Both the position numbers and the translations under genes were made by a program. Of a stretch of 14,411 nucleotides of DNA, positions 1 through 7,283 are shown one piece after another. A model generated the notes under the pieces. That model saw nothing but the letters and a program-made list of their open reading frames with translations, had not been told where the DNA came from and did no database searches. Source of the stretch: Bacillota bacterium (lineage in GTDB: Bacteria; Bacillota; Clostridia; Christensenellales; UMGS416); contig JAEZSC010000155.1 of NCBI GenBank assembly GCA_023422005.1, forward strand, positions 1 to 14,411. Direction: 5' to 3'. Within the stretch, counting starts at the first letter, position 1. The number at the start of each line of letters is the position of its first letter.

Positions 1-845
1 ACAAAGAGCTTTACCAGGATTTCCAAGGGATCATCAGCAAGATCAAGCTTCCCGACATGGGAAATCTGGCCAAGCAGGCCAATACCTTTGCGATCAATGA
101 CGCGAAGTACAAGCAGCTTCCCCCGCCTGACAAGGCAGAACTGCTGCCGGAGAACTACATCTCCAGCATGCTGGCGTTTTCGGAACTGGCCAAGAGACTG
201 CCGCGCAATGCCCTGATGCACCTGAGTATTCTCAATAGCACGCGGTTTATGTCTATGTTCCCGATAGACGATAGTGTGGCGGTCTACAGCAACATTGGTA
301 CCGACGGCATCGACGGTTCCATGTCCACATTTTTCGGACAGGCTGCAGCATCCAACCGTCCCTGCTACCTGATTATCGGTGATTTAAGCTTTTTCTATGA
401 TATGAACTCGCTGGGCATTCGAAACATCAAACCGAACGTCCACATCCTTCTGATCAACAACGGGGGCGGTGCCGAATTTTATTATTCCATGGGGCCCAAG
501 CTGCTTCCCAACATTGACACGCATATCGCCGCAAGCCACGGCAAGCGCGCGAAGGAATGGGTGGAGGCAAACAACTTCCGCTATATGGAAGCCAAAAACG
601 CTGAGGAATTCGCAAACCAGATAGATGCCTTCGCCAGTCCTCAGGGAGATAGACCGGTGGTTTTTGAAGTATTCACCCACAAGGAAAATGATATCAAAAT
701 ATACAAGACGTTCGCCAGGCTCATTCGCCAGGACACGACCCTGCGAACCGTTGCCAAGCAGATCGAGGAGGTCCCGCTGGTGCGTAAAGCTTTGGAAACA
801 ACGGTTGGTCAATCCATCAAAGAGAAACTGAAGAACTTATTCTGA
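1..845 (+). CDS. MenD-like thiamine-diphosphate-dependent enzyme, C-terminal part (5' end outside window)
   Basis: The frame is open from the first base (first full codon at position 3) to a TGA at 843-845, so only about 280 C-terminal residues are seen. The ATG at 57 is internal and has no ribosome binding site. The visible part is a thiamine-diphosphate-binding PP domain. GD at 378-383 is followed about 25 residues later by NN at 456-461, the classic GD-x(~25)-NN magnesium/ThDP motif. The run NIGTDGIDGSMST just before it matches the MenD pattern NRGASGIDG-x-xST, and NNGGG resembles the MenD stretch after NN. MenD joins 2-oxoglutarate and isochorismate in menaquinone synthesis. Here the next gene is an SDR, and no men genes are visible. 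The counterpart of MenD's NSxPVRD stretch reads NSTRFMS, so the substrate may differ. The family is fairly certain, but the reaction is not. A carboligase for an unusual sugar or surface glycan is possible. Confidence 0.75.
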   Translation, partial: KELYQDFQGIISKIKLPDMGNLAKQANTFAINDAKYKQLPPPDKAELLPENYISSMLAFSELAKRLPRNALMHLSILNSTRFMSMFPIDDSVAVYSNIGTDGIDGSMSTFFGQAAASNRPCYLIIGDLSFFYDMNSLGIRNIKPNVHILLINNGGGAEFYYSMGPKLLPNIDTHIAASHGKRAKEWVEANNFRYMEAKNAEEFANQIDAFASPQGDRPVVFEVFTHKENDIKIYKTFARLIRQDTTLRTVAKQIEEVPLVRKALETTVGQSIKEKLKNLF

Positions 846-865
846 CTCAGCAGGGGAGAGGTCTC

Positions 866-1705
866 ATGGGCAATACGACTGAGCGTATCAAACGCGGGCT
901 CAAATACATCAAGGATGGCGTACCTACCAAGGTAACGAAGGTTAACATCGCTCAGATCCAGTACGGTGGCATTTTGGAGGGTAAAAAAGTACTGATTACC
1001 GGCGGCACCCGCGGGCTCGGGTATTCTATCGCCCAGCGTGCGCTGGAGGAGAAAGCCTTGGTTTCGATCACCGGGCGCAACATGGAAAACCTCCAGGAGG
1101 CAAAGAAGAAGCTGGGCAACAGCAATAAGCTATTTCTCTTCGAGCATGACGTTCGCGATGTATCCACCGATGACGACCTGATTCGCAAGGCCAGAGCTGC
1201 GATGGGTGGTATTGATATTCTGATCAACAACGCGGGGATTTCCATTCACGATATCGACTACAGCAATTGCTCCGAAGAGCAATGGGACGCCCAGATGGAT
1301 ACGAATCTGAAGGGAGTCTATTTCCTGACGCAGGCGTTCATGAAATACTACGATGAGGTGGGCAAGCGCCAGGGAAAGATCATCAACATGGTCTCCGAGC
1401 GGGGTCTATATGGTGACGACGTGCCCTACGGTTTGGCCAAACGGGCGCTTATCAGCTATACCGAAGGGTTGGCCCGGCAGTTGATTCAAAAAGGTGTCCG
1501 CGTGAACGCCATCGCTCCGGGCGTCACCGCCACCGATATGACCGGGTATGATCCCGACGGCAACCTTTTCCGCGCCTATGCCCGGGGCCGAAGAGTATTG
1601 CTCCCGGAAGAAATCGCCGAAACTGCGATCTTTCTGATGAGCGACGCATCCAACTGCATTTCCGGTCAGGTCATCGCGTGCAACGAGGGGAATCACCTCA
1701 GATAA
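866..1705 (+). CDS. Short-chain dehydrogenase/reductase (SDR)
   Basis: This 279-residue protein is a classical SDR, an NAD(P)-dependent oxidoreductase with a Rossmann fold. The cofactor motif TGGTRGLG lies at residues 45-52 and NNAG at 121-124. The catalytic set is N147, S177, Y188 and K192 (Y-x-x-x-K), and PG at 218-219 follows as usual. Basic residues after the second strand (TGRN, 69-72) suggest NADPH, by inference. The start ATG has GGGGAG at 853-858, 7 nt upstream. An odd feature is a roughly 40-residue basic N-terminal extension (IKRGLKYIKDG) before the first strand, longer than in a typical FabG-like SDR. The gene starts 20 nt after the MenD-like gene, so the two are probably co-transcribed and may act on the same intermediate. 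The substrate cannot be read from the sequence. Annotation as 3-oxoacyl-ACP reductase would be over-specific. Confidence 0.9.
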   Translation: MGNTTERIKRGLKYIKDGVPTKVTKVNIAQIQYGGILEGKKVLITGGTRGLGYSIAQRALEEKALVSITGRNMENLQEAKKKLGNSNKLFLFEHDVRDVSTDDDLIRKARAAMGGIDILINNAGISIHDIDYSNCSEEQWDAQMDTNLKGVYFLTQAFMKYYDEVGKRQGKIINMVSERGLYGDDVPYGLAKRALISYTEGLARQLIQKGVRVNAIAPGVTATDMTGYDPDGNLFRAYARGRRVLLPEEIAETAIFLMSDASNCISGQVIACNEGNHLR

Positions 1706-1837
1706 TACAGGTATAAAATAGAACAGCTATAGTAACCAGGCTTTTTTTCATACATTTCCGGCTACAGTGCCGTTCCTGTGAATAAATCCCTTTCCCGGCG
1801 CAAAAATAACGGTACAACCGTTCGGGAGGGATATCAT
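1706..1837 (+). other. Intergenic gap between SDR and carboxypeptidase genes
   Basis: These 132 nt hold a TATAAA at 1712-1717 without a convincing -35. A run of seven T at 1742-1748 is preceded only by a weak possible stem, so it is a poor terminator. A 15-bp dyad at 1808-1822 and the ribosome binding site at 1824-1830 follow. GTG at 1778 opens the carboxypeptidase frame further upstream but has no suitable Shine-Dalgarno sequence. I cannot assign a confident promoter here. Confidence 0.4.
1808..1822. repeat. Perfect 6-bp inverted repeat just upstream of the carboxypeptidase RBS
   Basis: The arms AACGGT (1808-1813) and ACCGTT (1817-1822) are perfect complements separated by ACA. The dyad ends one base before the GGGAGGG ribosome binding site. 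It could be a small operator or an mRNA hairpin affecting initiation. The function is inferred only from its position. Confidence 0.4.
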
Positions 1838-3181
1838 ATGATGAAAAAGAGCCTGGCCGTTCTGCTGACAGCGGCGATGCTGATCATGACGGCGGGCGTC
1901 GCGTTGGCTGTCGGCGACCCCTACGAAATGCTTTCCAGCCTGCCGACCGACATGCGTGATCAGGTTGCACAGGCTATCCTAAAGGCCAGAGAGGACCAAC
2001 TCAAGAGCAGCCCTGCCACATGGGATGACCCCAACGCGCTGGTGACCAGCGCTGTCGCGACTGCTGCCGATGACACCGGCGACGCCGCTGCATCCGCGCC
2101 GGCGCCCAACGATCTCTTCAACTTTAACTGCAAGTCCGCGTTGCTCATCGACAGCGATACCGGTTCCGTACTCTACGAGAAGAACGCCGACACCCGTCTG
2201 CCGGTGGCCAGCGTGACCAAGGTCATGACGTTGCTGCTGACCTTCGAGGCATTGGATGCCCAGAAATTCGCCCTGGACGATACGATTACCGTCAGCAAGG
2301 AGGCCGCGGGGATGGGCGGCTCCCAGGCGCTGCTGGATGCCAACGGTAAATACAAGGCGTCTGACCTCATCAAATCCATCATCGTGGCCAGCGCCAACGA
2401 TTCCAGCGTGGCCATGGCCGAGTTCCTCTATGGTTCCGAATCTCTCTTTGTGGACAGAATGAACGAGCGCGCAGCGGAACTGGGTATGGAAAATACGCAT
2501 TTCGTCAACTGTACGGGCCTTCCCGCCCAGGGCCAGTATACGACGGTGGCGGACGTGTCCATCATGTCCCGGATGCTTATTCGCCACCCGATGTTCTTTC
2601 AATACAGCAAGGTGTGGATGTACGACATGCCCCACGCCAACGGGCGCATCACATCGCTTTCCAACACCAACAAGCTCACGCGCTTCTACGACGGCTGTGA
2701 CGGCATCAAGACCGGCTCAACCGACGAGGCGGGTTACTGCCTGACCGCGACCGCCAAGCGCGGCGACAGTCGCTTCATTGCTGTCATCGCCGGTTCGCCC
2801 ACCAGTGCCGAACGCAACGCCTCCATTTCCAAGATGCTGGACTATGCCTTTGCCACCTATAAGAATGTTACCCTGTTTGATGAGGGCGCCATCGTGCAAC
2901 CCAACATCGTGGTTTGGGGCGGCAAGCTGGACGCCATCAATGCAGTGTCCGTAGACAAGATCTCGGTGCTCGTGAAGAAGGGCGAGGAGAACAAGGTGGA
3001 CAAGGTGGTGCAGATCAACGAGCCGGTACAGGCGCCGGTGGAACACGGCATGCAGATTGGCACGGTGCGGGTGCTGGTGGATGGAAAACCAGTCGCCGAA
3101 TACCCGGTCATCGCTGACCGCACCGTGGAGGAAGCGGGCTTCTGGACCAACTTTGTAAAGATATTGGATACCTTCAAATAA
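1838..3181 (+). CDS. Secreted serine-type D-alanyl-D-alanine carboxypeptidase (PBP5/DacF family, S11)
   Basis: The enzyme removes the terminal D-Ala from peptidoglycan pentapeptides outside the membrane. I place the start at ATG 1838 (447 residues) because GGGAGGG at 1824-1830 lies 7 nt upstream. An in-frame GTG at 1778 would add 20 residues ahead of the signal peptide without an RBS. The signal peptide runs from MMKKS through a hydrophobic core to ALA at residues 22-24. The penicillin-binding motifs are complete: SVTK 125-128 (nucleophile S125), SAN 185-187 and KTG 291-293. A beta-rich PBP5 C-terminal domain spans about 345-430. The last 18 residues (FWTNFVKILDTFK region) look like an amphipathic membrane anchor. 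Residues 60-93 form an Ala/Asp/Thr-rich linker between a short helical segment and the catalytic domain. A strong terminator follows directly. The family is sure; dacA, dacB and dacF cannot be told apart here. Confidence 0.95.
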   Translation: MMKKSLAVLLTAAMLIMTAGVALAVGDPYEMLSSLPTDMRDQVAQAILKAREDQLKSSPATWDDPNALVTSAVATAADDTGDAAASAPAPNDLFNFNCKSALLIDSDTGSVLYEKNADTRLPVASVTKVMTLLLTFEALDAQKFALDDTITVSKEAAGMGGSQALLDANGKYKASDLIKSIIVASANDSSVAMAEFLYGSESLFVDRMNERAAELGMENTHFVNCTGLPAQGQYTTVADVSIMSRMLIRHPMFFQYSKVWMYDMPHANGRITSLSNTNKLTRFYDGCDGIKTGSTDEAGYCLTATAKRGDSRFIAVIAGSPTSAERNASISKMLDYAFATYKNVTLFDEGAIVQPNIVVWGGKLDAINAVSVDKISVLVKKGEENKVDKVVQINEPVQAPVEHGMQIGTVRVLVDGKPVAEYPVIADRTVEEAGFWTNFVKILDTFK

Positions 3182-3203
3182 CGCGAAACGAACAGAGAAC
3201 ACG

Positions 3204-3241
3204 AAGAACTGCCGCGCGGCGCGCGGCAGTTCTTCTTTTTT
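3204..3241 (+). terminator. Rho-independent terminator after the carboxypeptidase gene
   Basis: A perfect 14-bp stem (3204-3217 with 3221-3234) has a 3-nt loop GGC. C and six T (3235-3241) follow. It lies 22 nt after the stop codon. Confidence 0.95.
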
Positions 3242-3284
3242 GGGCCATGAAGATCGAAGAACGGGCTTGATGAGCCAAATTGAG

Positions 3285-3305
3285 CGCTGGCGGCGTTTGC
3301 CAGCG
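3285..3305. promoter_or_regulatory. Inverted repeat overlapping the -35 of the CNNM/CorC gene
   Basis: Perfect 7-bp arms CGCTGGC (3285-3291) and GCCAGCG (3299-3305) are separated by 7 nt. The right arm covers most of the -35 hexamer at 3297-3302. That position fits a repressor operator, but no regulator gene is nearby and chance is possible. Confidence 0.4.
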
Positions 3306-3325
3306 GTATGGACTTGCGATATAAT
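3297..3325 (+). promoter_or_regulatory. Sigma-A type promoter for the CNNM/CorC gene
   Basis: The -35 is TTGCCA (3297-3302, 5 of 6 consensus), the spacer is 17 bp, and the -10 is a perfect TATAAT (3320-3325). It follows the upstream terminator and lies about 50 nt before the start codon, so this gene is probably transcribed on its own. Confidence 0.85.
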
Positions 3326-3378
3326 ATACAAAGTCAAAATCTTTAAGCACCTATCTTTGTGATTCGGAGGAACCACAC

Positions 3379-4713
3379 TTGGACGATCCGCTCCCTAGTA
3401 TCATACTGCAATTTTTTCTCATCCTGCTCAATGCATTTTTTGCCTGCACGGAGATTGCCGTCATTTCTCTAAACGATGCCATGGTTAAAAGGGCCGCCGA
3501 GTCCGGTGACAAGAAGGCCCGTATGCTCGTTCGCCTGATAGAGAAGCCGGCCCATTTCTTGGCGACCATACAGGTCGGCATCACGCTGGCGGGCTTTTTG
3601 GGCAGCGCCTTCGCGGCTAATAACTTCTCCGCCGTTTTGGTCAAGTGGGCAGTGGGCATGGGCATAAGCCTTTCTGAGGATGCACTGAACACCATCGCTG
3701 TCATTCTCATCACGATCGTGCTGAGCTTCTTCACGCTGGTGCTGGGCGAACTGGTTCCCAAACGCATAGCCATGCAGCGGCCTGAGCCCATTGCCCGGGC
3801 CGTGGCCAGCGTCATTATGGTGCTAAGCTATGCCGCCGCGCCCTTGGTGTGGCTGCTTACCGCTTCCACCAATCTCATCCTGCGCCTGCTGCGGCTCAAC
3901 ACCAACGCCGAAGAGGAACACGTCACAGAGGAAGAAATCCGCATCATGGTGGATTTGGGCGAGGAAAAGGGCGCCATTGCCCCCGAAGAGGGCGAGATGA
4001 TAGACAACGTGCTGGAGCTCTCGGACAAGACGGCAGTGGAGCTCATGACCCACCGCACCGATCTCACAGTGCTGTGGCTGGAGGACGATCCCAAGGTCTG
4101 GGAGCAGACGATCTATTCCAGCAACTATTCGCGTTATCCCGTTTGCGGAGACAGCATGGACAAGATCATGGGTGTGCTGCATGTGCGTGATTTCTTTTGC
4201 AACCTGCGCAACGCCCAGCCCGTGAGCCTTAAGGAACTGCTGCGCCCGGCCTATTTCGTGCCGGAGACTGCCCGCGCCGATATGCTGCTGAGGGACCTGC
4301 GGCAGAACCGGGCCCATATGGCTATCGTTGTGGATGAGTATGGCGGCACCAGCGGTGTGCTGACGATGGAGGACCTTGTGGAGGAGATCGTCGGCCAGAT
4401 AGAAGATGAGCACGACGATGCCGACGCCGAACCTGACATCATCACGTTGGGACCGGACCACTGGCGCGTGCGCGGTTCTGTGGACATTGCCACGCTCAGC
4501 GAGGAGCTGGCCGTTGACTTCCCCGAGGGTGATTACGACACACTGGGCGGGCTTATCTTCGCGCAGATGCACAGCATTCCCATCGACGGCACCCACCCGG
4601 AAGTGGACGTGGCCGGCGTGCACATTGTTGTGGAAGAGCTGACGGATCACCGTGTGGAATGGGCGGACATTACGGCAATCCCGCCTGAACTGGAGGACAT
4701 TGAGGAACCTTAA
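3379..4713 (+). CDS. CNNM (DUF21)/CBS-pair/CorC_HlyC domain membrane protein
   Basis: This 444-residue protein has the standard architecture of the CorC/HlyC-like family. An N-terminal CNNM membrane domain covers about residues 5-190, with hydrophobic segments near 7-29, 60-85, 102-122 and 140-172 and the family motif GELVPK at 123-128. A CBS pair follows at about 218-340, with DEYGGTSGVLTMEDLVEEIVG at its end. A CorC_HlyC domain lies at about 355-432. Relatives are linked to magnesium or cobalt efflux and some are called hemolysins. By family knowledge Mg2+ transport or homeostasis is likeliest, with the CBS pair as nucleotide sensor. The start is TTG at 3379, supported by CGGAGG at 3365-3370, 8 nt upstream, and by the hydrophobic segment beginning at once. 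The gene has its own promoter and no strong terminator after it. Confidence 0.93.
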   Translation: MDDPLPSIILQFFLILLNAFFACTEIAVISLNDAMVKRAAESGDKKARMLVRLIEKPAHFLATIQVGITLAGFLGSAFAANNFSAVLVKWAVGMGISLSEDALNTIAVILITIVLSFFTLVLGELVPKRIAMQRPEPIARAVASVIMVLSYAAAPLVWLLTASTNLILRLLRLNTNAEEEHVTEEEIRIMVDLGEEKGAIAPEEGEMIDNVLELSDKTAVELMTHRTDLTVLWLEDDPKVWEQTIYSSNYSRYPVCGDSMDKIMGVLHVRDFFCNLRNAQPVSLKELLRPAYFVPETARADMLLRDLRQNRAHMAIVVDEYGGTSGVLTMEDLVEEIVGQIEDEHDDADAEPDIITLGPDHWRVRGSVDIATLSEELAVDFPEGDYDTLGGLIFAQMHSIPIDGTHPEVDVAGVHIVVEELTDHRVEWADITAIPPELEDIEEP

Positions 4714-4753
4714 CGGCTAAAAATCTCCGCCGACTTATTGAAACGGCTTGTTA

Positions 4754-4780
4754 CTCAGGTTGCAAAGCTTGTAGCCTGAG
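4754..4780 (+). other. RNA hairpin upstream of the M14 peptidase gene
   Basis: Positions 4754-4765 pair with 4769-4780 over 12 consecutive positions (10 Watson-Crick, two G-U) around a 3-nt loop AGC. The G-U pairs work only in + strand RNA, which favours an RNA role over a DNA operator. No T-run follows, so it is not a standard terminator. It ends 5 nt before ATG 4786 and covers the place where that ATG's Shine-Dalgarno would be. Confidence 0.55.
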
Positions 4781-4797
4781 ATGAAATGATGTATATT
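4769..4797 (+). promoter_or_regulatory. Possible weak promoter for the M14 peptidase gene
   Basis: TATATT at 4792-4797 matches the -10 consensus at 5 of 6 positions. Seventeen bp upstream lies TTGTAG (4769-4774), which matches the -35 only in TTG. If real, transcription would begin near 4804, past the ATG at 4786, and translation would have to start at TTG 4828. Confidence 0.25.
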
Positions 4798-7221
4798 AAG
4801 GCCACATTATACCGATGGAGTGTTTCGTTGTATCAAAAAACATCCCTACGTAGATGGCTGCCCCTGGCTTGTGCGCTGTTGTTGTGTGTCATCGTAGCAG
4901 CGCCGGCCGAGCAGGCCAAGGCAGCGCCTGCAGCCGGCAGTTTTCTTACCGTCAGCGTGGACAGTGTGGCGCTGCGTTCCGCCGCTTCCGGCACAGCCAT
5001 GGTCGTCAAGACGCTGACGCGCGGCGCTAACATACAGTATCTTTCCTATTCTGGCACCTATTATAAAGTCGCCGCCGGACGGGGCATTGTGGGTTATCTG
5101 CCATCATCGTCGGTGCGTGCGTCATCCTCTAGTCTTTCCGCCGCCACCAAGCAAGACATCGCGTTGGACTGGCCCAGCCGTTACATCGATACCAGTTCAC
5201 AGTACAGCTTTGCCGACGGTATGGAGGATATGGCGGCAATTGACAGCTACTATCCCAACACCCGTATTGTGACGATCGGGGCGTCGGTATGGAAGCACCC
5301 GATCAAGGCTCTGGTTGTAGGTTCGCCGCAGGCCTCCATTAAGCTTCTGGTGCATGCCGGCATACATGCCCGGGAGTATATGACATCCCAGGTGGTTATG
5401 CGTCAGGCGCAGAACATGCTGGAGGCCGCCAAGCGGGGCGCCATCTATGGCTCCATGCCCGTTACGGAGCTGCTCAGCAAGGTGGAAATATGGTTTGTGC
5501 CTTTTGTGAACCCCGACGGCATCCTTTTGGTCACCGAAGGCTTGTCGGCTGTGCCAGCCACCGCACCACTCAGCGGGGCCAAGCTGCGGTCGCTCAACGA
5601 TGGCAGCAGCGACTTCAGCCGCTGGAAGTCCAACGGCAGGGGGGTAGACCTCAACCACAACTTTGACGGCAACTGGCAGGTGTTTAAGGATTATCCAACG
5701 CCGGACAGCGAAGGCTATTCCGGCCCCGCGCCGTTCAGCGAACCCGAGAGCCAGGCGCTGCGGGCGCTTACGCTGCAGCAGGATTTCGACTTGTCCCTAA
5801 GCTATCATGCCCAGGGGGAGATCCTCTATTGGAGCAATCCCTATAATTCCACGCTGGAGAAGTACGACTACGAGTTGGGCAAGCAAATCAGCCTGCACAG
5901 CGGGTACAGGCTGCTTGGCTCCTCACAGCAGGCTCCCACCGGAGGGTATCGCGATTGGATCAACCTGCGGTTGGCCAGGCCGGCATTTACGATCGAGATC
6001 GGCAACGTCAGCTGCCCTCTGCCAATGAGCCAGTTTCCCAGGGCATGGCTGAAAAACCGCTACATCGTGCTGCAGATGGCCACTGCACTTGTCACCAAAA
6101 AACCGCCGCCGCCCAAGCTTACGTTGGCCGCGCCCACGATCAAGGTGGCCTCCACGGCCTACGACAGCATCAAGCTGACCTGGGCGGAAGTGTCCGGCGC
6201 GATGGAGTATGAGGTATTTCGCGCCGCTACAAGCACAGGCACATATACCAAGCTGGCGTCAGTCTCTTCTCCCGGCTATACCGACGCCGGCCTGACCGCC
6301 GGCAAATCTTATTACTACAAGGTGCGTGCAACGCAAGTTGTAGGCAGCAAAACCACGTACAGCGGCTACAGCGCTGTGGTTTCCGCCAAGCCCGCACCGG
6401 CCGCACCCGTGGTCAAGGTGGCGTCCACAACCTACGGCAGTGTCAAGCTGGCCTGGGCCGCGGTGGCCGGCGCTGCTAAATATGAAGTATATTACGCCAC
6501 CACAAGTGGGGGCGCGTATACGAAGTTGGCCGAAGTGTCGTCTCTCAGTTATGCCAAAAACAAGCTGATTACCGGTAAGGATTACTACTTCAAAGTGCGC
6601 GCCTATTGCCTGGTGGTCACAACCAAGATCTATGGCGCCTATAGCGCCGTGGTGTCCGCCAAGCCCATGCCGGCCAAACCCGTGGTCCAGGTGGCCTCCA
6701 CGACCTATAACAGCGTCAAGCTGACATGGGACGCGGTGGGCGGCGCGACAAAGTATGAGGTGTATCGCGCGACCGCAAGTACAGGTGCGTACACGAAGCT
6801 GGCGGAGGTGTCGTCTCCCAGTTACACCAACACCGGCCTGACCACCGGCAGGGCTTACTACTACAAGGTGCGTGCCTATCGCCTTGTGGGCTCAACCAAG
6901 TATTATGGCGGCTATAACACCGCGCTCAAGGCCGTTCCTGTGCCCGCCGCTCCCACCGGCCTAAAGGCGGCGAGGGCCTATTCCACCAGTGCCAAGATCT
7001 CTTGGGCCAGCGTCGCCGGCGCAACGAAGTATGAGGTCTACCGTGCGGCATCCAAGAGCGGCACTTATGCCAAGGTTACCGAGACGGCATCGCTGGACTT
7101 CATCAACATCAAACTCGTGAAGGGCACGACCTATTACTACAAGCTGCGCGCCTATCGGCTTGTCAACAGCACGAAGGTCTATGGCCCGTACTCGGCTATC
7201 CTTGCGTACACGCATACCTGA
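4786..7221 (+). CDS. Secreted M14 zinc peptidase with SH3-like domain and four Fn3 repeats (probable gamma-D-glutamyl-diaminopimelate endopeptidase)
   Basis: The protein has 811 residues from ATG 4786. In order: a signal peptide (hydrophobic core about 25-40, possible cleavage near AKA 44-46), an SH3-like wall-binding domain (about 51-106), an M14 catalytic domain (about 125-435), then four Fn3 repeats (449-811). Zinc ligands H194 and E197 (HARE) and H341 (SYH) are present, with R285 in the NGRGVDLNHN stretch and catalytic E404 in FTIEIGN. SYHAQGEILYW resembles the gamma-D-glutamyl-L-diamino-acid endopeptidase I subgroup (M14C), so peptidoglycan stem peptides are the likely substrate. The start is uncertain. 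ATG 4786 has no clear RBS and follows a hairpin. TTG 4828 has GGAG at 4817-4820, 7 nt upstream, and gives a tidier signal peptide (797 residues). A strong terminator follows. The enzyme probably remodels the wall alongside the upstream carboxypeptidase. Confidence 0.9.
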   Translation: MMYIKATLYRWSVSLYQKTSLRRWLPLACALLLCVIVAAPAEQAKAAPAAGSFLTVSVDSVALRSAASGTAMVVKTLTRGANIQYLSYSGTYYKVAAGRGIVGYLPSSSVRASSSSLSAATKQDIALDWPSRYIDTSSQYSFADGMEDMAAIDSYYPNTRIVTIGASVWKHPIKALVVGSPQASIKLLVHAGIHAREYMTSQVVMRQAQNMLEAAKRGAIYGSMPVTELLSKVEIWFVPFVNPDGILLVTEGLSAVPATAPLSGAKLRSLNDGSSDFSRWKSNGRGVDLNHNFDGNWQVFKDYPTPDSEGYSGPAPFSEPESQALRALTLQQDFDLSLSYHAQGEILYWSNPYNSTLEKYDYELGKQISLHSGYRLLGSSQQAPTGGYRDWINLRLARPAFTIEIGNVSCPLPMSQFPRAWLKNRYIVLQMATALVTKKPPPPKLTLAAPTIKVASTAYDSIKLTWAEVSGAMEYEVFRAATSTGTYTKLASVSSPGYTDAGLTAGKSYYYKVRATQVVGSKTTYSGYSAVVSAKPAPAAPVVKVASTTYGSVKLAWAAVAGAAKYEVYYATTSGGAYTKLAEVSSLSYAKNKLITGKDYYFKVRAYCLVVTTKIYGAYSAVVSAKPMPAKPVVQVASTTYNSVKLTWDAVGGATKYEVYRATASTGAYTKLAEVSSPSYTNTGLTTGRAYYYKVRAYRLVGSTKYYGGYNTALKAVPVPAAPTGLKAARAYSTSAKISWASVAGATKYEVYRAASKSGTYAKVTETASLDFINIKLVKGTTYYYKLRAYRLVNSTKVYGPYSAILAYTHT
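6130..7218 (+). repeat. Four tandem Fn3-coding repeats, 273-bp period
   Basis: Repeat units begin at 6130, 6403, 6676 and 6949, exactly 91 codons apart. Units 1-3 share VASTxY...VKLxW...KYEVYxA...TKLAEVSS...YYKVRA almost word for word. Unit 4 is more diverged (ARAYSTSAKISW). Fn3 modules in bacterial wall enzymes usually act as spacers or carbohydrate/wall-binding units. The close identity of units 2 and 3 suggests recent duplication or homogenisation. Confidence 0.9.
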
Positions 7222-7235
7222 CTCACAGATTATAC

Positions 7236-7271
7236 AAGGGCAGCCCGGCCTGGCCGGGCTGCCCTTTTTTT
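7236..7271 (+). terminator. Rho-independent terminator after the M14 peptidase gene
   Basis: A 14-bp GC-rich stem (7236-7249 with 7253-7266) has loop CTG. A T-run at 7265-7271 overlaps the end of the stem. It lies 14 nt past the stop codon. Read from the - strand, the hairpin is followed by few T, so it would be a weaker terminator for the convergent mscL gene. Confidence 0.93.
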
Positions 7272-7283
7272 GTGCGTCGGTTG

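Noticed and set aside
1712..1748. TATAAA box and T7 run after the SDR gene as promoter and terminator
   Set aside because: No -35 matches the box, and no stable stem precedes the T-run.
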